Source: a virus. Taken from it: 58,615 bases of DNA. The DNA lies in IMG/VR virus record IMGVR_UViG_3300024255_000031, positions 1 through 58,615 of that record; one strand, given 5' to 3'. The notes under the pieces were generated by a model. That model saw only the letters and a program-made list of their open reading frames with translations. It was not told where the DNA came from and ran no database searches. Below, piece after piece: positions 8,453-19,900 of the stretch (its first letter is position 1; the number at the start of each line of letters is the position of its first letter). The translations under genes were made by a program, and so were the position numbers.

Positions 8453-11400
8453 ATGGCTGTTGGTCGCATATCAGGTCCACTCTTAAAGTCAAATCTCATT
8501 CGTAATGGGATTGATTTGGCTTTTGAGACGGATCTCTTATATTTAGATGTTAATAATCAGCGTGTCGGCATCCAAACCGCAACGCCTCAATACGAGCTAG
8601 ATGTTTCCGGAAATACAAGAACTACAAATTTAATTGTTACTGATAGAGCAGATCTAGCAGATATTACTGTTGAAGGTAATACTATCAGTACTACGCAACC
8701 ATTCCTTAATTTAGCAACACTAGACACTGTTGTAGCACTTAACAAAATTAGAATTGACAGCATTGACATTGAAGGCAATGCTATTACAACAAACGATTCA
8801 AATGCTAACTTAGAATTACGTCCAAACGGAACTGGCGCAGTAAACGTACACAGCGACCTAAATGTTGACGGAAATATTTACGCAAGCGGTAATATTACAG
8901 CAGACGGTAATATTACAATTGGTGATGCAGACACTGACAACGTCATTTTTAATGCTGATGTTTCTTCTAACATTATTCCAGACGTAGACGATGTATACGC
9001 ACTTGGTAGTGACCCGGAAGCAGGCGGTAAACAGTGGAACGATGTATGGGTTAATAATTTACGTGCATCAAGTCTTGTTGTTAGTGATAGTCTAGATGTA
9101 GGTAATATTGACTTTACACTAACACATGGTAACACATATTATGTTGCTGAAAACGGCGATGACACGCATGTAGGCGATCACTTTTTTGATCCTTTCGCAA
9201 GTGTTAAACATGCTCTAAGTGTAGCAGTTGCCGGCGACACCATTCTTATTAGTCCAGGTGTATACACTGAAGAATTTCCACTAACTGTTCCTGCAGGAGT
9301 TACAGTTAGAGGCGAAGGTATTCGTGCTGTAACAATCGAACCAACAGTTGCAACAAACACAAATGATGCATTTTTACTCGATGGCGAAACAACTGTTGAA
9401 GAATTAACAATTACAGGTTTTTACAGCCCGGGTTATGCATTTAAGTATGCAACAGGTTATACAGCAACAAGTCGTTCACCATACATTAGAAACGTTACAG
9501 TAATTACTGAAGGCAGTGTAACAAGTCCAACAGATCCAAGAGGATTTAACGAAGGTGATGCAGGTAGCGGTGTTTTCTTAGACGGTTCTGTAGCATCAAG
9601 CAGCTCAGTAAATACTGCATTACTATTTCACTCAGTAACATTTATTACTCCGGGTGTTGACGCAGTAGTGCTAACTAACGGTGCAAGGGTTGAATGGCTA
9701 AACAGCTTTACATACTTTGCAAACCGTTCTATGTATGCATATGACGGAACAACAGGACGCAGAGGAACAGGTAAAACTAAGCTAACACTAAGTGGTATTA
9801 CAGGAACCTTTACACAAGGTAATACATTAACTATCACTAGTGCTGATGCTTCTACAGTGCTTACAGGCACCATTGATAGTGTAGATGGCAGTGATGTTTA
9901 TGTAAGTAATTACTTAGACTTAGATGGATTTGATTTAACACCACAAAGCATTACAGACGGCACTGCTACAGCAACAACTATTGATAGTTTTGACTTACGT
10001 GACTTTGGTGCAGAAGTGCGTTTGATTGCAAGTGCAAGTGTATACGGTAACTTTGGTTTAGTAGGTCAAGGTCCTGGCGTTATTATGTACGCTATTGGAC
10101 ACAATTTAGCATACATTGGTAACGGTAAAGAAGTAACTAACGATCCAAATACTGTTATTCAAGCAAACGAAATTGTTGAAACTGAAAGTGCAAAAATTCG
10201 TTACAACTCAGTAGACCATAAAGGCGACTTCCGTATAGGCGATTTGTTCTACGTTAATCAAGAAACAGGTAACGTACAATTTGCTGTAAGTGACTTTGAA
10301 ATTAATACAGAAAACGGTGTTACATTTAATACTAATGGTGATACTACATTTATCGACGGCACAAAAGTTGAAACTGGTGATTGGCGCTTTAGCGGAAACA
10401 CAGTTGAAACGCTTACACAAGATGCTAACTTCGCAGGCGGCAGCGGCACAGTTAACTTAAACTCAGACGTTAATGTAACTGGTAGTTTAGATGTAACAGG
10501 TAATGTTACTATTGGCGGCAATGTTACAATTGGTGATGAAGCAACTGATACTATTCAAATTGTTGCAGGAATTGATTCAGATATCAACCCTAAAGATGCA
10601 AGTACTTATTCACTAGGTACAAGTTCTAAAACTTGGAAGAATTTGTTTGTTGATACTATTAACTTAGATAACATTACAATCACTGACAACTATATTGCAA
10701 CTACACAATCAAACAGTGATTTAGAATTGCGTGCTAATGGTACTGGTGAAATTTATGTTTCGAGCAACAATGTACAGATTGATAACAATTTAACTGTAAG
10801 CGGTGTAACAACACTAGCAAACACAAATATTACAGGAACAATTGCACACGTTGGAGATTATGTACAAACTGGAAATTACACAATTGCAGGTACAATTAGC
10901 AACGGTGATATTCAAATTGCTGGTAACGTAATTGAAACTACTACATCTAATAGTGACTTAGAGCTACGTGCTAATGGCACTGGTGAAATTTATGTTCCTA
11001 CTAATGATGTACAAGTTGACAACAATCTAACTGTAAGCGGTGTTACTGATTTACAGAATACAAATATTACAGGAACAATTACACACGTTGGAGATGCTGT
11101 ACAAACTGGCGACACAAGCATTACCGGTAATGTAACAGTAACACAGGATTTAGATGTTACTGGTACAGCACAGTTTGAAGAAATCTTAGTCGACGACAAT
11201 TATATTACTACAACTACATCAAACGCAGACTTGGAACTACGTGCTACTGGCACTGGCGAAATTCTAATTCCAAATAATGATGTACAAATTGTTAACGATT
11301 TAACAGTTGACAACGATATTAACGCAAATAACTTAACAACTCCTGGATTAATTACAGCTAACAGTTTTACAACTGGTGACATTGTTATTGATGACAATTT

Positions 11401-13174
11401 CATTCAAACAACACAATCAAATAGCAATTTAGAATTACGTGCTAACGGCACAGGTGTAGTATATATTCCTAGCAATAATGTTGTAATTGACGAAGACTTA
11501 ACTGTTGCAGGATCTACAAGTTTACAAGATGTAGCCATTCAAGGCACACTAACACAAGTTGGTAATACAACACAAACTGGTAATATTAATTTAACTGGCG
11601 ACTTTGGCATTACAGGTAATATTACAGTTTCGAGTACAGCGCAGTTTGAAGATATTAAAATTGAAGATAACTTTATTACTACTACCGAATCAAACAGCGA
11701 CTTAGATTTACGTGCTACAGAGTACGGTGTTATATCTATTCCAAATAACGATGTACAAATTAATAACAACTTAAATGTTGTAGGTACAACTACAGTAAAT
11801 AATTTAATCGTTAACGAAACTGTAACATCAAACACATACACAACAGGCGATTTATTACTAGATGACAACTTCATTACAACAACACAAAGTAATTCAAACT
11901 TAGAATTGCGTGCTAATGGTGTTGGTGAAGTTTACGTACCAACAAACGATGTTGTAATTGAACAAAACTTAACAGTTAACGGTAGCACAACATTAAAAGA
12001 TACTAACATTGTTGGTAATATTACACATACTGGCGATGTAACACAAGTAGGTGATATTACACTGACAGGGAACTTAGATGTTGACGGCGATGTAATTATT
12101 AGTGCAACTGTTGTTCAGTTTGAAGATATTCAAGTTAGTGGTAACAAAATTACTACTTCGCTGTCTGATTCAAATCTAGAACTTCGTGCTAACGGATTAG
12201 GTAAAATTTACGTTCCGTCTAATGATGTTGTAATTGAACAAAATTTAACAGTTAACGGAACAATTACAGTTAATAATATCACTAGCACTGGAACAATTTC
12301 GGCAAACAGTTTCACAACTGGCGATATCTTAATAGATGATAATTTTATCACAACAACAACTAGTAACAGTGATTTAGAATTGCGTGCTAATGGCACCGGT
12401 AATATTATTGTTGATGAGTTTAGTATTAATAACAACACTATTACTAGCCAAAATGACTTTGTTATTCAGCCAGGCAGTGGAATTTTAAACATTACTGCTA
12501 CAGGAGCATTAAAACTTCCAACAGGCACAACATTAGATCGCCCGACTGCTGTTGCAGGACAAATTCGTTACAATACAGATTTATCACGCTTTGAAGGGTA
12601 CAACGGAACTAACTGGATTAACTTAAAGGGCGTAGAAGATCTAGACGGAGATACTAAAGTAACTGCTGAATTATCAGAAGGATCTAATGACGGAGTAATA
12701 CGCTTCGACGTACAAGGATCGACTGTTGTTACAATAAATGGTACAGCCCTTACAGCACCTAGGGCTGATGTAGGCAATATTCGTATCGACAACAACGTTA
12801 TTGAAACTACAACAGCAGACACCGATTTAAATCTAAGAGCAAATGGAACAGGAAGTGTTAAGTTTGATAACTTTGCATTCAGCGAAAACACAATAACTAA
12901 CACAGTTACTGACAGCGTAACAGTTTTTCAAAATACAGGTGACGGATATGTTAAATTTGACGGACCTTATGGTATTGTGTTACCGTCAGGCGGCACAGGA
13001 TCTAGACCGCCATTTGGACTTACTGAAATAGGTCAGACAAGATATAATACTGACGACGAACGTGTAGAAATTTGGGACGGGTCAAACTGGGTTTCAGTTG
13101 CTGGAGCAGCATCAGGCATTACACGAAGTGACGCAGAAGAAATTGCACTATCAACAGTGCTAGTATTAGGATAA
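8453..13174 (+). CDS. Giant modular fibre/adhesin, 1573 aa, paralogue of the preceding giant
   Basis: A paralogue of the 1738-residue protein. It has the same head (MAVGRISGPLLKSNLIRNG), the same order of parts and the same C-terminal R-Y-N-T / V-E-I-W-D-G element. A right-handed beta-helix starts at about residue 228 (TYYVAENGDDTHVGD, then a PGVYTEEFPLTVPAGV rung) and runs to about 555, with an inserted segment near 440-510 (LSGITGTFTQGNTLTI onwards). The VDHKGDFRIGDLFYVNQETG module follows at about 586. The rest (about 650-1500) is a regular array of fibre repeats, each with an L-E-L-R-A-N-G-T-G element, a V-P-x-N-[DN]-V strand and N-L-T-V-[SN]-G. It lacks the galactose-binding and dockerin-like inserts of its neighbour. 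AGGAG precedes the ATG. It is likely a trimeric repetitive fibre; duplication within the cluster explains the similarity. Confidence 0.92.
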   Translation: MAVGRISGPLLKSNLIRNGIDLAFETDLLYLDVNNQRVGIQTATPQYELDVSGNTRTTNLIVTDRADLADITVEGNTISTTQPFLNLATLDTVVALNKIRIDSIDIEGNAITTNDSNANLELRPNGTGAVNVHSDLNVDGNIYASGNITADGNITIGDADTDNVIFNADVSSNIIPDVDDVYALGSDPEAGGKQWNDVWVNNLRASSLVVSDSLDVGNIDFTLTHGNTYYVAENGDDTHVGDHFFDPFASVKHALSVAVAGDTILISPGVYTEEFPLTVPAGVTVRGEGIRAVTIEPTVATNTNDAFLLDGETTVEELTITGFYSPGYAFKYATGYTATSRSPYIRNVTVITEGSVTSPTDPRGFNEGDAGSGVFLDGSVASSSSVNTALLFHSVTFITPGVDAVVLTNGARVEWLNSFTYFANRSMYAYDGTTGRRGTGKTKLTLSGITGTFTQGNTLTITSADASTVLTGTIDSVDGSDVYVSNYLDLDGFDLTPQSITDGTATATTIDSFDLRDFGAEVRLIASASVYGNFGLVGQGPGVIMYAIGHNLAYIGNGKEVTNDPNTVIQANEIVETESAKIRYNSVDHKGDFRIGDLFYVNQETGNVQFAVSDFEINTENGVTFNTNGDTTFIDGTKVETGDWRFSGNTVETLTQDANFAGGSGTVNLNSDVNVTGSLDVTGNVTIGGNVTIGDEATDTIQIVAGIDSDINPKDASTYSLGTSSKTWKNLFVDTINLDNITITDNYIATTQSNSDLELRANGTGEIYVSSNNVQIDNNLTVSGVTTLANTNITGTIAHVGDYVQTGNYTIAGTISNGDIQIAGNVIETTTSNSDLELRANGTGEIYVPTNDVQVDNNLTVSGVTDLQNTNITGTITHVGDAVQTGDTSITGNVTVTQDLDVTGTAQFEEILVDDNYITTTTSNADLELRATGTGEILIPNNDVQIVNDLTVDNDINANNLTTPGLITANSFTTGDIVIDDNFIQTTQSNSNLELRANGTGVVYIPSNNVVIDEDLTVAGSTSLQDVAIQGTLTQVGNTTQTGNINLTGDFGITGNITVSSTAQFEDIKIEDNFITTTESNSDLDLRATEYGVISIPNNDVQINNNLNVVGTTTVNNLIVNETVTSNTYTTGDLLLDDNFITTTQSNSNLELRANGVGEVYVPTNDVVIEQNLTVNGSTTLKDTNIVGNITHTGDVTQVGDITLTGNLDVDGDVIISATVVQFEDIQVSGNKITTSLSDSNLELRANGLGKIYVPSNDVVIEQNLTVNGTITVNNITSTGTISANSFTTGDILIDDNFITTTTSNSDLELRANGTGNIIVDEFSINNNTITSQNDFVIQPGSGILNITATGALKLPTGTTLDRPTAVAGQIRYNTDLSRFEGYNGTNWINLKGVEDLDGDTKVTAELSEGSNDGVIRFDVQGSTVVTINGTALTAPRADVGNIRIDNNVIETTTADTDLNLRANGTGSVKFDNFAFSENTITNTVTDSVTVFQNTGDGYVKFDGPYGIVLPSGGTGSRPPFGLTEIGQTRYNTDDERVEIWDGSNWVSVAGAASGITRSDAEEIALSTVLVLG
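10680..12420 (+). repeat. Tandem coding repeats in the 1573-aa fibre
   Basis: About eight successive units, each roughly 200-250 bases, encode D-D-N-[FY]-I-[QT]-T-T, then N-S-[DN]-L-E-L-R-A-N-G-x-G, then V-P-[TS]-N-[DN]-V, then N-L-T-V-x-G. Some units are close to identical at the DNA level, for example those around 10,720-10,810 and 10,960-11,050. The array is continuous with the reading frame and is a protein repeat, not a CRISPR. Confidence 0.85.
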
Positions 13175-13178
13175 AAAC

Positions 13179-13508
13179 ATGGCAACAACATTTAAAAATA
13201 GAGTAGTGCCGCAAGTAGGCATAGCAAGAACAGAAGTACTAGCAACTAATGAAAACGCTAGAGTTACTGTAGTTGGATTTAGTTTAGCTAATTTAACTGA
13301 AGGTGTTATATTAGTTGACATTGAATTACAAGACGAAGACAGTGCAATAGGATATTATGCAAAAGAAATGATTATTCCGCCAAATACAAGTTTGCGTGTA
13401 TTAAACGGCGGCGAAAAATTAATCTTAACTCCGCGAAATAATTTATATGTGTCGGCAAATGTCGACAACAGTGTAGATTGTATCTTAAGTACAGTAGAAA
13501 TATTATAA
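13179..13508 (+). CDS. Small beta-sandwich-like fibre-cluster protein, 109 aa
   Basis: A 109-residue protein starting 4 bases after the giant fibre stop, with AGGAT overlapping that stop as the likely ribosome binding site, so probably translationally coupled. The pattern is beta: TEVLATNENARVTVVGFSLA, then EMIIPPNTSLRVLNGGEKLIL, then NLYVSANVD and a C-terminal strand. It shares its plan, including the IIPPN/G turn followed by G-G-x-x-[LI]-x, with the small proteins at 2175-2522 and 33950-34270. Each of the three follows a fibre-type gene. This suggests a partner that caps or attaches the fibre; there is no direct evidence for the role. Confidence 0.82.
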   Translation: MATTFKNRVVPQVGIARTEVLATNENARVTVVGFSLANLTEGVILVDIELQDEDSAIGYYAKEMIIPPNTSLRVLNGGEKLILTPRNNLYVSANVDNSVDCILSTVEIL

Positions 13509-13518
13509 GGAAAAGCTA

Positions 13519-13962
13519 ATGGCATCAACACATTATGTAGGACAAACTCCAAGCATTACCGAATTACTAGGTACAGGTCAACCTAGATATTTCTACGCAC
13601 TTCGTAGAACAGATGACGGTACACTATTTTTTGCTAAAATTGATCAGTTAAAAGATGCTGACTCGATTACAGTAAACAACCCAGGTGCATCAGCAGACGA
13701 CTTTGTAGAATTTGAATATGGTGTTAACTTTTTCGACGGGCGTTTAGAAGAAGATCATAGTCGCCCATTTACAAACTTACAGTGGGATCAGTACCGCTGG
13801 GATAATAAAAATATGTATTACTATGTAAACGATAACGGCGAGCTTGTAGTTAGAATTAATCAATCATTTACTTACGATCCAACTCAGATTGTTATAAATT
13901 CTGACACTGGAGAAACACAGGCAGATGCCGATAATGGAAATAATAATGGTGGCAGCTATTAA
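13519..13962 (+). CDS. Uncharacterised fibre-cluster protein, 147 aa
   Basis: A 147-residue protein with a good ribosome binding site (AAGGA). It begins MASTHYVGQTPSITELLGTGQPRY and contains FYALRRTDDGTLFFAKIDQL and FEYGVNFFDGRLEEDHSRPF, followed by a W/Y-rich stretch (QWDQYRWDNKNMYYYVND) and an acidic, Asn/Gly-rich tail. There are no enzyme motifs. I recognise it only as the sort of small conserved virion protein found near fibre genes of T4-like marine phages. It sits between the 109-residue protein and a late promoter that starts the next giant. Function unknown. Confidence 0.82.
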   Translation: MASTHYVGQTPSITELLGTGQPRYFYALRRTDDGTLFFAKIDQLKDADSITVNNPGASADDFVEFEYGVNFFDGRLEEDHSRPFTNLQWDQYRWDNKNMYYYVNDNGELVVRINQSFTYDPTQIVINSDTGETQADADNGNNNGGSY

Positions 13963-13970
13963 AATAAATA
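13963..13970 (+). promoter_or_regulatory. T4-type late promoter (AATAAATA)
   Basis: AATAAATATG lies directly after the stop of the preceding gene and 24 bases before the ATG of the 2616-residue gene, with GAGGA between. It differs by one base from the usual GATAAATA of this phage. Confidence 0.65.
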
Positions 13971-13994
13971 TGTTAGATAATCGAGGAACGCATA

Positions 13995-16900
13995 ATGTCA
14001 GAATTTAAAATTAGTAGATTGCGCTTTAGCTGGGCAGGCCCATGGAGAGATCAAACTTTCTTCAACAAAGACGAAATTATTCAGTTTAACGGTAAAGCGT
14101 ATGTTTGCTTAATCCCCCATACATCAAATAATTTTTATAACGATTTAGGTGCAGCAGAACCTAGATGGGAATTGATGATGACTGGCCAAACATGGAAAGG
14201 CCCATGGGAACCGTTAACACAGTATGCATTAGATAACATTGTAATTTTTGGTGGTATTGTGTACAAATGTAACGAACAACACCTTAGCGGAGCAGTGCTT
14301 GATTTAGATATTGACAAGTGGGACGTTTATGCGGAGTCTAAAACTTGGGCAAGTGAATGGACATCAAGTACTACATACGGTGTAGGTAGCATTGTGAACT
14401 ACGGCGGCTCTGTTTACGAATGTATTGTATCACACGTATCAGCTGCTACTGACTTAGAAGGGTTAGAAGCAGATTACACAGATGTAGAAGACAGTACAGA
14501 AAAATATTGGAAATTATTACAATACGGTGTATCTTGGAGAGGCGTGTATGCTACTGACTCAGAAGATAGCAGTCAGCTTCGTTATAAACTAAATGACATT
14601 GTAAAATACGGACCAAGTTTGTACCGTTGTATTTGGGGTCATGCTCCAAGTGCTGAATTTGTAGACTTTGCAGACAGTACAGAGTTATACGAAACATTTA
14701 TTAGTGAATATTGGGAAGAATGGCTACCTGGTTTAGACTTTGACGGCGTATACGATGCTAATGCAATTTACCAACCAGGCGATGTTGTACAGTACGGTGG
14801 ATACTTATTCCAATCTAAAGTTATTAACAATATCGGAAATACTCCGTCAACAAATTACGGCGATGATTCTACCGATGCTTGGGAACTAATTACAGAAGCA
14901 TATGAAATTTCAGGACAATGGTCAACTGATAACGAATATAAAGTAGGTAATGTAGTCAGATACGGTGGCGACTTATATGTTGCACTTATTGACAGCATTA
15001 GCGAAAATCCTGGTAACTTTACAGTACAAGCACCGTATGAAGCAGAAGATTCAAGCGGTACACGTATACAAATTAACTTAGGCGATTCAGTTGCATCAGA
15101 TTTAATTACAGTTGGTATGACTGTTACTGGCGAAGGATTTAGTAGAGGTCAGACTGTTGAGTCAGTTAGCTATGACGATGACTCAACTAATGCAACAATG
15201 TATGCTACAATTATTCTTAACGAAGCACCAGACGGTCCTATTTCAGATGAAGCAGTATTAACGTTCTCAGGTGCAAGAACTGGAATTTGGGAACTATTAA
15301 TTCCTGGATTCAATTGGGAAGGACAATGGAGCGAAAGTACACTTTATAACCTCGATGATATAATTTATTGGAAAAATGCAACATATAAGTGTGTTTTAGA
15401 ACATACATCGTCTCTAGTATCTAGACCAGATAATGATTTACAAAATGCATATTGGGTAATCTATTTACAACACGATCAAAGAAACAGTTTAAACTCTTTT
15501 GGGCAAACAATTGTGTTTGACGGCGAAAATAATTCCCCTTTAGAAACTGGTGCTGACGGCAACGTTCTTAAAGTTGTTGACGGTCTTCCTACTTGGAGCG
15601 ACATTGACTTTACACCAAACGTGTATTATGTTGCAACAAACGGCGAAGACTTACCAACTAACGGTACTACGCCTGATACAGCATGGAAATCGATTAAGTA
15701 TGCATGTGAGCGTGTTAAGCTAGGCACATTGCGCCAAAATGCAAAACTACTACTTGAGAATAATAAAGATTGGGTTGTTGAGCAAACATTTTATTGGTTC
15801 TTATATCAGCAAAATCAAAATGTTGCTCCATTTGATAGCTCCTACAATTTTGATAATGATAAAACAATACGTGATTCGCAACTAGTTATAGATGCTGTTG
15901 TCCGTGACTTAAAGCGCGGAGGCAACGCACAAACTGTTAGAGCAGCACTATCTTACTTTAACACAGAAAGCACAAATAGATTTACTAATGATACAGTTGC
16001 AGAGCAAGCAGAGTTTTTTGCATCATTCTTTGTTGAATTATTTAATAACATTGAATTGGCACTTACAAATACGGCTCCTGCACAAGACTACCGAATATTA
16101 GAAAATGTTGAAAATCCTATTCCTCAGTACTTTAACAGTGGTTTAGTACTTGAAGATGATGCACTTACATTTACTGGTGCTTTAGAAAATATTTTAGTTC
16201 GTCCATTCTTAGACGGATCGCCTTCAAGCATTCCTCCTGAAAATCAAGGAACTTACTCGACAATTAATATTAAATCAGGTACTTATAACGAACGTCTACC
16301 TATTAAAATGCCACCTAACACTGCACTAAACGGCGACGAACTACGTGGTACAACTGTACAACCTGCTGCGCCAATTAATACATTATGTACAAGAACGTTT
16401 GGATTTATTAATCAATTTGTAGTTGGTTCAACACTTAATATGGAACACAACTCTCCAGTACAGTTTGTATCACTTAATCCAGTTGAAGAAATTAGTACAG
16501 TGATCGGTGATGTGATTCCTGGCAAGACATACTATGTAGTCGGAAGCAGTATTACAGAGACTACAATCAGTGTAGCAGAAGAACTAGACGGCGAAGTAGT
16601 TGCACTAACAACTAACATCGGTGCAATGTATGTATACGGCGGTGAAGCACTTGGAGATATGATTCAAGTAACTAACGACTGCGGTGTACGTAATATGACA
16701 CTTAAAGGGTTACTAGGTACACTATCTGTAGAAAATGAATTTTTAACAAGACGTCCAACAGGTGGTGCATATGTAGGTTTTGATCCAGGCACTGGACCGG
16801 ACGATACTACTACTTGGATTACAGCACGTTCTCCGTATATTCAAAACGTTACTACATTTGGTAAAGGTTGTACTGGTTGTAAAATTGATAGTACAATACA

Positions 16901-19900
16901 CAATGGTGGTAACCGCTCAATGGTGTCAAACGACTTTACACAAATTATATCTGACGGTATTGGTATTTGGTGTACAGGCGGCGATTCATTAACAGAATGT
17001 GTATCTGTGTTCTCATACTACAACTATGCAGGTTACTTTGCAGAAGACGGTGGACGTATTCGTGCTACAAATGGTAACTCATCTTATGGTACATTTGGTT
17101 GTGTTGCAGAAGGTTTTGCTATTGACGAAATTCCAGCAACTGGTAACGTAGACAACAGAGACAATGATGCTATTGCATTACCTGTATCTGCACTTGGTGC
17201 AAACTCAGAAGTATTAAAACTACAATACAAACATGCAGGTGAAGAATATTATACTGATACAACTAATTTGCTAAAGCATTCAAACAGTTTATTGTCATCA
17301 AATTTACCAGACGAGTATTGGCAAACAGACAGTAACGTCAGTATTGTACGTGCAAATACAACTCCGTACGAAGGAGAATTTGCCTGGAAAATTACAGCAA
17401 ATACGTCATTAACAGATAGTTCGTATATCTTCCAAGACATCGAAGTGTCACCGCAAGGTAGAACTTATACTAATATTGCAGGTACCAATGTTAGTGGTTC
17501 TGGTATTGATGCTACTTTTAACGTTACTGTAACTAGTACAGCGTACGAAGTTACTATAAATAATTCAGGTTCAGGCTATGTTATTGGAAACGAAATACAG
17601 TTAGATGGTAGAAACTTTGGTGGTAGAAGTCCAGAAAACGATATTACCATTCAAGTAGACAATCTAAGTATTACTGCAATTTCTCAGATAAGTCACTCGG
17701 GCACAGTACCTGCAGGGTCGGATTTAGAATACACAGTAAGTTTACATGTAAAGCAAGGCAATACAAGTTATATTGACTTATATAATATCTTTTCAGGGTT
17801 TAGTGAAGAAACAACATCTGTAAGATTTAATTTTGCTACTGAAGAAATTACAACTCCATTAAATTTAGCAGGTGATGCACTAGTATCAAATTTACAAGCA
17901 AACTTCTTAGACGACGGGTGGTGGAGATTACAGTATACAATACATGACACAAGTGCGCAAAATACTCAGCTAGAATTTAGGATATATCCACGTGGTATTG
18001 ACGGCCTTACTGGGTATACTAACATATACGGAGCACAGGTAGAAATTAGCAATACTATGTCATTTTTCTTAGAAACTTTTGAGAATACTCCGACAGCGCA
18101 TGCAAACATAAACATACAAGGCGCAGGACAAGGTGCAAGTATAAATGCCGACGAATTACGATCAGGTTCTATCTATCAAACAAGAATATTAGAAAGTAAT
18201 GTTATCAGAAAAGGCGGATTAGGTTATAATTTCCAATCAAACAACGCTCAGGGCGGCAATACCGAATACTTAGTTTTAGCACAATCAGAAGTTTCTACAG
18301 CGGCAGAATACGAAGGCATGCGCTTAACTGTTTCGTCAGGTAAAGGTGCTGGACAATACGGCATTGTTTCTAGTTACAACGAAATAACTAAATTTGCTAA
18401 CGTAACTAAAGAATCATTTGGACAGCAAGAAGTTGTTGCAGCTGATTCAACAACAAATAGACTGTTGCTAGGCTCAGGTGCAGATTTCCACAGACTGTAT
18501 GAAAATCAAGTAATTACATTTACTCCAACAGTTTATAATATCGATGTACTATCCAGTTCACAAAGTCAAATACAAGTACTTGGAACACGTGGCGATCAAA
18601 ATAATCGTATGATTGTTGAGAGTACAGAACGATTGCGTGTAGGACAAAAAATTAACTTTAGCGGACCGGTATTTGGCGGAGTTATTGAAAACTTTGATTA
18701 CTATATCATTGATGTAGTTGATGATGCAGAAATACAAATTTCTACATCCTTAGGCGGCGGAGTTTGGCCACTATCTAATGTTAACATTGAAGATGCAGTC
18801 GAAGAATTTCAAGGATACGATCTGTTTACGTTAAACTATCCAGACGGTACATCTTTCCTTGAAGCAAGTACAACTGATAACATGCAAGTTACATTGCCCA
18901 TTCAGTTCACTGGTAGAAGTATTGGCGGAATTGAATTAGGTGACACATACTATATTCACGATGTTTATGATAATAATAAGTTTTCAATATCAACGGCAAT
19001 ACGAAATGTAACAGTAACAGAAACAGACCCGGCAAATAATTCATTACTAATATCAGATACTTCTGTATTAACGCCACTTGACGCAATTATTTTTAAGTCA
19101 GGTACATTAGGCGGTATACAAGAAAAAAGAAGATACTACATCAATGACATTATTGACGGCACTAAGTTTACATTATCAAGTGATGTAATTTTAAGAACTG
19201 CAACTACTACCGAAGCAATTACAAACCTAATTACAGTTGATAGTACTGCTGGATTTACTGTTGGTAGTCCAATTATGTTTACTGGTATTACTTTTGGTGA
19301 AATTGAGAATGACACAGTTTACTTTATTCAGGTTATCAACGATGCTACATCGTTTACAATCTCTGCTACAGAAGGCGGTGCAGCAGTACCGTTAACTACA
19401 GCAACTGGCGAAGTAATTGTAAGAACAGCAATAGACGAAGTTATTGTTACTAGCGAAGTAGGAACATCGCTAGGAACATTGCCGGGCGGAAAAGAAGATC
19501 TTGAAGCAGGGCGCGATATAATGGAAGCTTCTTTCTTTACTGAAGTGTTTGGCGGAATTGAGCTAGGTACTAACTATTATGTTCTTGAAACTATCGATCT
19601 TGGGTCAATATATGAAGTAACAATTACGGACAGTGACGGAGGAGTTGTAGAATTTGCACTCGATAATGAAACTGGTTCTATGCAAATTAATGCAGTAGGT
19701 TGGGATCATATTAACCCAGGCACACCGCCAGTGGGAGCATTTGACTCTACATCTGTATATCAAATTACTCCTAGAATAGAATTTGACGCACCTCCATTTT
19801 ATCAAGAAGAAATGACAGGTATTCCAACTGAGGGATTCAATGCAATAACTATTATTTCAAACGGATTTCTACCACTCGCAATACCAAGATACGGAGAAGA

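Noticed and set aside
8268-8499. Two short minus-strand frames spanning the gap before the 1573-residue fibre
   Set aside because: They overlap both fibre genes, lack ribosome binding sites and show no domain; the gap is better described as a structured leader.
10680-12420. Regular DNA repeats that could suggest a CRISPR or satellite array
   Set aside because: The repeats keep one open reading frame, differ from each other mainly at codon level, and encode a recognised fibre-shaft element.
16780-16992. Short alternative frames on the plus strand within the giant adhesin genes (also at 21250, 21667, 22557 and 26763)
   Set aside because: They sit in a second frame of strongly coding sequence and have no start signals or homology.
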